This document shows, one piece after another, positions 1 through 5,952 of a DNA stretch of 39,831 bases. The notes under the pieces were generated by a model that saw nothing but the letters and a program-made list of their open reading frames with translations, did no database searches and had not been told where the DNA came from. The translations under genes and the position numbers were made by a program. This DNA is from Actinomadura sp. 7K507 (GTDB lineage Bacteria; Actinomycetota; Actinomycetes; Streptosporangiales; Streptosporangiaceae). The stretch lies in assembly GCF_004348425.1 (NCBI RefSeq), contig NZ_SMKK01000071.1, positions 1 to 39,831 on the forward strand, given 5' to 3'. The first letter of the stretch is position 1; every line of letters begins with the position of its first letter.

Positions 1-345
1 ACCTAAACCTGACCGGAGGACGCCCTTGCACCCACACCACAACCCCAACAGCCACGAAGTCCGCCACAGCCGTTCACGCAGAAACCAGCACGCGCCAGAC
101 CAGCCCCCGCCGAAAGGGCGAAGCCGAAGCTGCCCTGCGGGCCGATCCGCGCCTTCAGCTACGGCGGCTCGCTGGCAATCAACCGCCGCCCTCATCCTGG
201 CCGCCCAAGGCCACATCGCCTCACCCGCTACAACGCCCCCTCGCCGACATCACCCCAGAAATCGGCACCCTCCCCTTCGACGACGGAGACGGCACCTGCG
301 ATACCGGATGGTGCTCACCTAAAGCCGCTCAACGCTCATTCTTCG
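1..345 (+). pseudogene. decayed coding remnant upstream of an excisionase gene
   Basis: No intact gene starts here. A plus-strand frame from about 228 runs without a stop into the excisionase gene at 378. At 279-314 it encodes an acidic, cysteine-containing stretch (DDGDGTCDTGWC) that looks like the tail of a real protein. Short acidic Cys-rich tails of this kind occur in small transfer or spread proteins of actinomycete conjugative elements, but I cannot name the family with certainty. The region upstream of 228 does not continue it in the same frame, so it appears frameshifted or cut by the window edge. Codon usage is more A/C-rich than in the chromosomal genes that follow. Confidence 0.3.
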
Positions 346-377
346 ACCACCGACGTGAAGTTCACGGAGGCCAATAC

Positions 378-593
378 ATGCAGCCCCTCAAGCACGCCGA
401 CCTTGCCGAACTCCCCAGCGTCGTCGACATCGTCACCGCTGCCCGCGCCCTGGGCCTCTCCCGTACGTACGCTTACCAACTCGCCAAAAACGATCAGTTT
501 CCGTGCAAGGTTCTCCGCATCGGCAACTGCTACCGAGTCCCCACCGCCGCCCTTCTCGCTCTCCTCGACCCTGAACGGAATCCAGAGAAGTAG
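378..593 (+). CDS. excisionase-type helix-turn-helix protein (MerR/AlpA-like)
   Basis: A 71-residue protein made almost entirely of one DNA-binding fold. The stretch IVTAARALGLSRTYAYQLAK (residues about 19-38) is a helix-turn-helix of the type found in excisionases and AlpA-like proteins, followed by the typical wing containing VLRIGNCYRVPTAALLALL. The start is supported by GGAGG eight bases upstream of the ATG. In pSAM2-type integrative elements such a gene sits directly upstream of the integrase, which in turn abuts the tRNA attachment site. Here tRNA-Pro lies about 550 bases downstream but no integrase is present between. This suggests the surviving part of a decayed element. It could alternatively be a free-standing regulator. 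Confidence 0.7.
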   Translation: MQPLKHADLAELPSVVDIVTAARALGLSRTYAYQLAKNDQFPCKVLRIGNCYRVPTAALLALLDPERNPEK

Positions 594-1086
594 CCGCCGA
601 GGCTAGCCCGACTCCTAACGCTGCTGGTGGGAGTGCGCAAGGCCTTCCCTGCTGATCAGCGCCCCGACCGCATTACCGCTGGAGCCACCTATGTGGCCAG
701 GTTGTGAACCCTCCGGAGCGACGAGCGACCCAAGCACGGGTGGCTGATGAACACCTGGAGGGTCACAGTCCGACACTGGACGGGTCACTGTGTAGGTGAT
801 CACCAAGGCCTCGTAGCCAGCGGACACCTCACCCTCGGCCCCGGCCAGGTAGTTGTGGTCAAGGCGATCCTGGGTCCCATAAGACCCTGCGGAGGCGAGC
901 GACTGGCGAGGCAGCGTTGGAGGGCCGGGCGAGGAGTCGCCGGTGTACGCGCTGCGTCGACGGCTGCGGATGAGTGAACACGCAGGAGTGGCGCTCAGGA
1001 GGTTGGGGGCTCTTGTGGTCCCGTGTGAACCGCTGGAGTGCCGGGGGAGGCGGCCGGGTTCACTAACGAACGGCTAACAAACGATC
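594..1086. other. gene-poor stretch between excisionase and tRNA-Pro
   Basis: No convincing gene is present. In the position where an integrase would be expected I see only short frames; one, at 600-710, reads through a plausible but unrecognised 35-residue peptide ending in a TGA. Two related segments occur at about 706-737 and 885-915 (both contain ACCCTnCGGAG followed by GAGCGAC), so part of the stretch may be degenerate repeat sequence. A deletion of the integrase and accumulation of neutral sequence would explain this, but no clean attachment-site copy was found here. Confidence 0.4.
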
Positions 1087-1087
1087 A

Positions 1088-1122
1088 AGAGGCCGGTCCT
1101 CCGGATGGAGGAAACGGCCTCT
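1088..1122 (-). terminator. terminator hairpin after tRNA-Pro
   Basis: Inverted repeat with arms AGAGGCC (1088-1094) and GGCCTCT (1116-1122) and an inner TCCTCC/GGAGGA pair. It lies 18 bases past the tRNA 3' end on the minus strand and is followed by a T-containing tract, so it fits an intrinsic terminator for the tRNA transcript. Confidence 0.65.
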
Positions 1123-1139
1123 GAGCTGGTGTTTCTGTG

Positions 1140-1213
<74 letters not shown>

Positions 1214-1306
1214 ATGCCCGTTGGAGCGGGCCTGATTACTGTAGCGCAGTCTGCGAGGTCGTGCGTACTGAGATATGGGGCCGTTGATCTCTGGTAGGCA
1301 GGCCTG

Positions 1307-2188
1307 ATGAGGTCTTGGCGGGCAGGGCTGGCCGGGCTCGTTTGCCTGGGGCTGGTGTGCGGGTGCGGGGATGGTGGAGGAGTTCGGGCGGTGAGTGAGA
1401 GCCCTGAGGCCGCGAGGACGACGCCGGAGGTGTCGCGGACGCCCGCGAAGCCGGTCGTGCGGGTGCCGGAGGGGGTTCGGGCCTCCTATGTGGTGTTCGA
1501 CCGGGCGGCCGGGCGCGTGGTGGTGGAGCGGCGGCCGAGGCAGACGTACCGGTCGGCGTCGCTGGTGAAGATCCTGATGGCGCTGGACTACATGCAGGAG
1601 CATCGGGTCTCGGCGGACGACCGGGCGCTGATGGGGCGCATGCTGCGGTCGAGTGACGACGGGGCGGCGACCGAGTTGTGGCGGCGGGGCGGGCAGAAGA
1701 AGATCCTCGAGCGGATGGCGCCTAAGGCGGGGCTGCGGGAGACGGCTGGGCCGCCGGCGGACAAGCCCGGGTTCTGGGGGTACACGGCGCTGAGTGCGCG
1801 GGACGTGGTGCAGACCTACCGGTATCTGCTGGACGAGGCGCCGGAGGCGCACCGGGAGTTCGTGCTGGGGCAGTTGCGGCGGTCGACGCGGTGCGGGACG
1901 GACGGGTTCGACCAGACGTTCGGTATTCCGCGGGCGCTGAAGAAGCCGTGGGCGGTGAAACAGGGGTGGTCGGGGTTCGGGGACGCCCCGGCGGGGCCGT
2001 GCCGGGGCGCGCAGCCGGCGGCGTGGCAGCCCGATCTCGGGCTCGGGCGGCCGGTGCTGCATACCTCCGGGATCGTGGGGGAGCAGAAGATCGTGGTGGT
2101 GCTGACGCTGCATCCGGCGGGGTCGTCGTTCGCGAGGGCGGCGGCGCGGATCACGGCGTTGACCGGGCAGGTCTACCGGGCGGGGTGA
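1307..2188 (+). CDS. lipoprotein serine hydrolase, beta-lactamase/PBP-like fold
   Basis: A 293-residue protein with a lipoprotein signal: Arg near the N-terminus, a hydrophobic core and Cys20 in the context LVCGC, so it is probably exported and membrane-anchored. A Pro/Thr-rich linker (about 30-55) leads to a domain with the three motifs of penicillin-recognising serine enzymes in altered form: SxxK as SLVK (Ser85/Lys88), an SDN-like SDD (116-118) and a KTG-like KQG (218-220). Such variants are common in uncharacterised actinomycete serine hydrolases related to class A beta-lactamases; the substrate is unknown, and beta-lactam hydrolysis should not be assumed because the second and third motifs deviate. 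The ATG is preceded by a weak GGTAGG. The gene stands alone, transcribed away from tRNA-Pro. Confidence 0.8.
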   Translation: MRSWRAGLAGLVCLGLVCGCGDGGGVRAVSESPEAARTTPEVSRTPAKPVVRVPEGVRASYVVFDRAAGRVVVERRPRQTYRSASLVKILMALDYMQEHRVSADDRALMGRMLRSSDDGAATELWRRGGQKKILERMAPKAGLRETAGPPADKPGFWGYTALSARDVVQTYRYLLDEAPEAHREFVLGQLRRSTRCGTDGFDQTFGIPRALKKPWAVKQGWSGFGDAPAGPCRGAQPAAWQPDLGLGRPVLHTSGIVGEQKIVVVLTLHPAGSSFARAAARITALTGQVYRAG

Positions 2189-2372
2189 CCTGGGTCACAG
2201 GACGGGGAACCGTCGTCCCTGGGAAGGGTCATTGGAAGTGGTCGAGTTCGGGTGTGAAGGGAAAACTCGGGCAAAGATCTGGACTGTTTATTCGGTTCTG
2301 GGCGAATAGTCCTTCGCTGACGTATGTAGCTTTTTTCTCCCAGGGGCAACCAACGCCGAACGGGGGACTGGG

Positions 2373-4271
2373 TTGTCGGATGCGGAGGGCACCTCGGGGC
2401 AGCCCGGGGTGCACGTTGCGGACCTTGAGGACCTGCGGGACGCGGCGCACGACCGTGCGGTGCTGTCCGAGGCCAGGGTCGTGCTGGCCCGGCGGCTCGG
2501 CGTCCCGCCGGGGGAGGCCCTGCAGCATCTGATCTGGCTCGCCCGCGACCTGGACATGGAGCTCGCTGAGGCCGCGTCCCTGCTGGTCAAGGACGGTAGT
2601 GGCGGGCCGGTGGGGGCCGTGCTGGCCGGGCGCCGCGCACCGCGCGCCGAGGGCGGCGCGGCAGAGCGCCAGGCCACCCTGTCGGAGGCCGAGGACGTTC
2701 TGAGCCGGGTGACGGGCGAGGACACCGCGGGCGACGAGGAGATCCTCGCCGGGGTGCCGGACGATCCGGTGGCGCGGGCCGTGCTGGACGGGACGCTCGA
2801 CTCGTCGGCCCATCTGGTCCCGGTCCGGGGAGCGGACGGAAACGTCGCGGACTTCCTCTTCGTGGATCTCAACGGCGTCGCCAGGGACATGTTCGGGCGC
2901 GGCAGGGAGGAGCTGACCGGGCGGCGGCTCCTCCAGACGGATCCGGGGGCGGTGCTGAGCGGGCTCTTCGACGACCTCGTCGAGGTACTGGAGACCGGCA
3001 CCCGTTTGGAACGTTCCTCTTTTCTTTACACCACCGCCCAGCGCGGCCTGTCCCGCTCGTCCCGGACGAGCGTCCGGAGCGTCGCGGTGCCGACCGGTAT
3101 CTGTTTCACCTGGCGGTACCACCACGCCGAGGACCGCACGGTGCGGCGGCTGGAGCGGGTCGAGCGCCTTGCCCTGGTGGGGTTCGGCGAGTGGGATCTG
3201 GCCACCGGGGAGGCCGACTGGACGCCGCAGATGCTGGCCAACTACGGGCTCACCCCCGAGGAGGTGCCGCCGGCGCCGCACGACCTGCCCAAGGTCGTGG
3301 CCGAGGACGATCTCCCGCTGGTCGAGGAGGCCGTGCAGACGATGTTCTCGCGCCGGGAGCCGGTGGAGGCCGAGCACCGCGTGATCGGCCGGGACGGGGC
3401 GCCGCGGCATCTGTGGGTGTTCGCCGAGCCGGTCCTGGGCGACTCCGGACTGCCGGTCTCGATCAACATCGTCTCGCAGGACATCACGCGGCGGCGCGGG
3501 GTGGAGCGGGCGCTGGCCGAGACCCGGCGGCAGATGCTGAAGCAGCAGGAGCGGATGGCGCAGGAGCGGCGGGTCGCGGTGACGCTGCGCCGCGCGATCC
3601 TGCCGGACGAGGACGAGCTGGAGCGGCTGCCTGGCCTGCTCACCTCGATCCGCAGCATGGCGGCCGAGAGCACCGCCCGCATCGGCGGGGACTGGTTCGC
3701 GACCCGCGAAATGGCCGACGGGCGGGCGCTGATCGCCATCGGCGACGCGGCCGGGCACGGGCTGCCCGCGGCCGCGGCGATGGCGCGCAGCCGTAACGGG
3801 CTGCTGGGCCTGGCCTGCACGGGCGAGCCGTCCGGTCGGCTGGTGGGCTGGCTGAACGAACTGGTCGCCACCATGGATCCGCCGGCGACGGGTACTGCGA
3901 TCGTCGCCCATTTCGACCCGGGGCGGCGCGTCATGGAGTGGACGTGCGCGGGGCATCCGCCGCCGATCCTGATGCGCGCCGGGTGGGCGGAGCCGCTGGA
4001 GGTCGTCCGCGACCCGATGCTCGGTGCGCTGCAGGGCTGGACCTACACGACGATCACCACCCGGCTCGACCCCGGCGACATGCTCTTCCTCTATACCGAC
4101 GGCCTGGTGGAGCGGAGGGACGCCGACCTGGACGAGCGCATCGCCCGCCTCAGCGGCATCCTGCGGGGCTGCTCGACGAGTCCTGAAGAGGCGCTGGACG
4201 AGGTCCTCGCGCGCATGGAGTACGACCGGGCAGCCGACGACACCACGCTCTTCGCCGTTCGCGTGGAGTGA
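2373..4271 (+). CDS. ANTAR-PAS-PAS-SpoIIE/PP2C phosphatase
   Basis: A 632-residue cytoplasmic signalling protein starting at TTG, supported by GGGGGA eight bases upstream. Residues about 27-72 (EARVVLARRLGVPPGEAL...LARDLDMELAEAASLLV) match the ANTAR RNA-binding helical fold. PAS-like segments follow at about 140-245 and 255-380, the second ending in the typical DITRRR linker, then a short coiled linker and a SpoIIE-type PP2C domain from about 410 to the end. Metal-binding Asp residues are seen in GGDW (D440), GDAAGHG (D458), YTDG (D576) and DDTT (D622/D623); the usual second Asp after GGDW is Ala443. Proteins of this type dephosphorylate anti-sigma-factor antagonists and so release alternative sigma factors. 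No kinase or antagonist gene lies beside it, so its target is unknown. Confidence 0.88.
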   Translation: MSDAEGTSGQPGVHVADLEDLRDAAHDRAVLSEARVVLARRLGVPPGEALQHLIWLARDLDMELAEAASLLVKDGSGGPVGAVLAGRRAPRAEGGAAERQATLSEAEDVLSRVTGEDTAGDEEILAGVPDDPVARAVLDGTLDSSAHLVPVRGADGNVADFLFVDLNGVARDMFGRGREELTGRRLLQTDPGAVLSGLFDDLVEVLETGTRLERSSFLYTTAQRGLSRSSRTSVRSVAVPTGICFTWRYHHAEDRTVRRLERVERLALVGFGEWDLATGEADWTPQMLANYGLTPEEVPPAPHDLPKVVAEDDLPLVEEAVQTMFSRREPVEAEHRVIGRDGAPRHLWVFAEPVLGDSGLPVSINIVSQDITRRRGVERALAETRRQMLKQQERMAQERRVAVTLRRAILPDEDELERLPGLLTSIRSMAAESTARIGGDWFATREMADGRALIAIGDAAGHGLPAAAAMARSRNGLLGLACTGEPSGRLVGWLNELVATMDPPATGTAIVAHFDPGRRVMEWTCAGHPPPILMRAGWAEPLEVVRDPMLGALQGWTYTTITTRLDPGDMLFLYTDGLVERRDADLDERIARLSGILRGCSTSPEEALDEVLARMEYDRAADDTTLFAVRVE

Positions 4272-4314
4272 CGAGGAACACGTTCGACCTGCGAAGATCA
4301 CAAAATGTGACGTG

Positions 4315-4403
4315 CCCCTCACCTGAGGGGTCCGGGCGGGCCGGCAGGGGGCTGACCGCCCTGTGCCGGCCGTTGGCGTCCCGGGGACTTTGCCCAACGG
4401 CCG
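4315..4403. terminator. stacked inverted repeats downstream of the phosphatase gene
   Basis: Two inverted repeats lie in tandem: CCCCTCA/TGAGGGG with almost no loop at 4315-4330, and CGGCCGTTGG (4367-4376) with CCAACGGCCG (4394-4403) around a 17-base loop. A third small one (CCCCTG/CAGGGG) follows near 4414-4429. The first begins about 45 bases after the phosphatase stop codon. Transcription termination is the simplest role, though none is followed by a T-run. Confidence 0.5.
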
Positions 4404-4734
4404 TGACCCCGAAACCCCCTGTGGCCAGGGGCTGAGGGATGGGCGCGGGGTGATCGGGAAGACATCCGGCCTTGGTGCTGTTGGTGGTGTCTTGGAAGGT
4501 CTTTGAGCAGGCAAGACAGTGTTTTGTCCGTGATTTGCTTTCCTTGAGAAGGTTGGTACCTTCTATCCGAATCACGCAGCGCACCCCATGCGTTGCCACC
4601 GGCCGTTCCATGTGCGGCCGAGGATCGCGGAGCGGAACCCGCACGCGATGGGCGCCTATCAGAATGCGCGCCTCTCATCGAGATCAGTCCGCTGAGATCA
4701 ATCCGAATATCCAGCACCGCGTCCGCGGTGCGAG

Positions 4735-4870
4735 GCCGAGTCCGTCCGGTCCACTCGACCGGAACGGAGCCGGGGACCCAGGTTCCAGGGGTGAATCGGC
4801 GCGTCGGAAGCCGCGCCGTAGGGCTACTTCCATGCCCGAATCCGTCAGCTAACCCGGTAGGCGTCATGGG
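4735..4870 (+). promoter_or_regulatory. c-di-AMP (ydaO-yuaA) riboswitch
   Basis: The leader of the CHAP-domain gene carries the conserved blocks of the ydaO class in order: GGAGCCGGGGACCC, then GGGGTGAATCGGCG, a variable stem ending GCCGTAGGGCTACTTCC, and the strongly conserved 3' block GCCCGAATCCGTCAGCTAACC followed by GGTAGGCG. This class binds cyclic di-AMP and in actinomycetes usually represses cell-wall hydrolase genes such as rpfA when the ligand is high. The aptamer ends about 20 bases before the start codon and overlaps the approach to the ribosome binding site at 4876. The 5' boundary is approximate. Nearly 460 bases of upstream sequence (4272-4734) hold no gene. Confidence 0.88.
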
Positions 4871-4889
4871 AGATAAGGAGATTCCCTGC

Positions 4890-5663
4890 ATGACCGGTCG
4901 TATCGATCGACTTTCCCTGAAGAACTTCACGGCTGAGGACAAGGCCGTCGGCGTCGCCGTCAGCGCGGTGCTCGCCGGGGCCGTCGGACTCGCCGTCTTC
5001 AACCCCCTCACCGGCAGCGCGGTCGCCGAGACCGCGACCCAGGCGGCGGCGGTCGCCGAGAAGGGCACCGCCGCGGTCACCGAGAACGGCGCCGCACCGG
5101 CCGGGCCGGCGGCCATGACCGCCGCCGAGGCCAGCCAGGCGGGCTACAAGGTGCCGCCGCGCGACGTCGACCCGTCCGAGGTCATCAAGCTGGCCGAGAA
5201 GCAGGTCGGCATCAGCGAAGGCAAGGGCGGCCAGACCAAGTTCCACGACTGGTACGTCTCGACCCCGCACGCCAAGGCCACCGCCGATCGTGACGGCGGA
5301 TTCTCGGTCGATGCCTACAACGGCGCGCAGTGGTGCAACATGTTCGTCTCCTGGCTCGGCGCCCAGACGGGCGTGAAGAACATGGGCTGGGACGCCTACA
5401 CCGTCCAGCACGCCTCCTGGTTCGAGGACACCGGACGCTGGGGCCAGAAGGCCAAGCCCGGCTCGGTCGTGTTCTTCGACTGGGACAGGGGTTCGAGCAT
5501 CAGCGCCATCGACCATGTCGGGATCGTCGTCAAGGACAACGGCGACGGCACCGTGAAGACCATCGAGGGCAACACCAGCAACGAGGTGCAGAAGAAGACC
5601 CGCGACAAGTCCCTGATCGTGGGCTACGGATACCCCGACTACAACCCCGAGTACAAGGCCTGA
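4890..5663 (+). CDS. secreted CHAP-domain cell-wall hydrolase
   Basis: A 257-residue protein. The ATG at 4890 is chosen because AAGGAG lies nine bases upstream; an in-frame ATG at 4866 has no such site. Residues about 22-50 are hydrophobic and end in GSAVAET, a signal peptide with an AxA-like cleavage site. The mature part holds a CHAP (cysteine, histidine-dependent amidohydrolase/peptidase) domain: QWCNMFVSW with Cys149 as nucleophile, DHVGIVV with His209, and EGNT as third element. CHAP enzymes cut peptidoglycan stem or cross-bridge peptides. The upstream c-di-AMP riboswitch supports a role in wall remodelling under c-di-AMP control, as known for rpfA-type genes. A strong hairpin follows directly, so it is transcribed alone. 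Confidence 0.9.
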   Translation: MTGRIDRLSLKNFTAEDKAVGVAVSAVLAGAVGLAVFNPLTGSAVAETATQAAAVAEKGTAAVTENGAAPAGPAAMTAAEASQAGYKVPPRDVDPSEVIKLAEKQVGISEGKGGQTKFHDWYVSTPHAKATADRDGGFSVDAYNGAQWCNMFVSWLGAQTGVKNMGWDAYTVQHASWFEDTGRWGQKAKPGSVVFFDWDRGSSISAIDHVGIVVKDNGDGTVKTIEGNTSNEVQKKTRDKSLIVGYGYPDYNPEYKA

Positions 5664-5693
5664 CCCTTCGCGGTCGGCGCGATCGCGAACAGG

Positions 5694-5721
5694 AGGCGCC
5701 CGGCATCCCCGCCGGGCGCCT
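5694..5721 (+). terminator. terminator of the CHAP-hydrolase gene
   Basis: Perfect 11-bp inverted repeat, AGGCGCCCGGC at 5694-5704 and its complement at 5711-5721, with a 6-base loop, 30 bases after the stop codon. No T-run follows, as is common in this GC class. Confidence 0.8.
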
Positions 5722-5779
5722 TCTGGCGTTTCCGGGAGATCCGTCCCATGTCTCCGCTGAAGGTGGGTAATGCCAATCG

Positions 5780-5812
5780 TTGACAGCCTTTGAGCGCTCT
5801 TGGACCTCAAAG
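5780..5812 (+). promoter_or_regulatory. possible promoter/operator of the wall-polymer genes
   Basis: A TTGACA hexamer at 5780-5785 resembles a -35 box and overlaps the beginning of a perfect 7-bp inverted repeat, CTTTGAG (5788-5794) and CTCAAAG (5806-5812). No clear -10 element is visible at the right spacing. The element lies about 140 bases before the start of the next gene and may be an operator or a weak hairpin. Confidence 0.3.
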
Positions 5813-5952
5813 CGGCGTTCCTGGAAAGGAATCCGTGCACGTGCGTCCGATCGGCGCCCGGGAGGGAGTGTCCGCGAGCACAGGGCGAGGTTCGGACGCC
5901 TCTGCCGGAGGTCCGGGGCTTCCCCGGAACCGTGACCGCGGAGGGGATGCCC

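Noticed and set aside
26..322. 98-codon plus-strand frame at the window start
   Set aside because: Arg/His/Pro-rich with no fold; the acidic Cys-tail reading in another frame is more protein-like, so this frame was not called.
1307..2188. Calling the lipoprotein a beta-lactamase resistance gene
   Set aside because: SDN and KTG motifs are altered (SDD, KQG), and many uncharacterised serine hydrolases share this fold.
2290..2330. SigB-type promoter (GTTT...GGGCGA) before the phosphatase gene
   Set aside because: Spacing of about 10 bases is too short for the known -35/-10 distance.
2229..4514. 761-codon open frame on the minus strand opposite the phosphatase gene
   Set aside because: Composition rich in Arg, His, Pro and Gly with no motifs; it mirrors the GC-rich third codon positions of the plus-strand gene.
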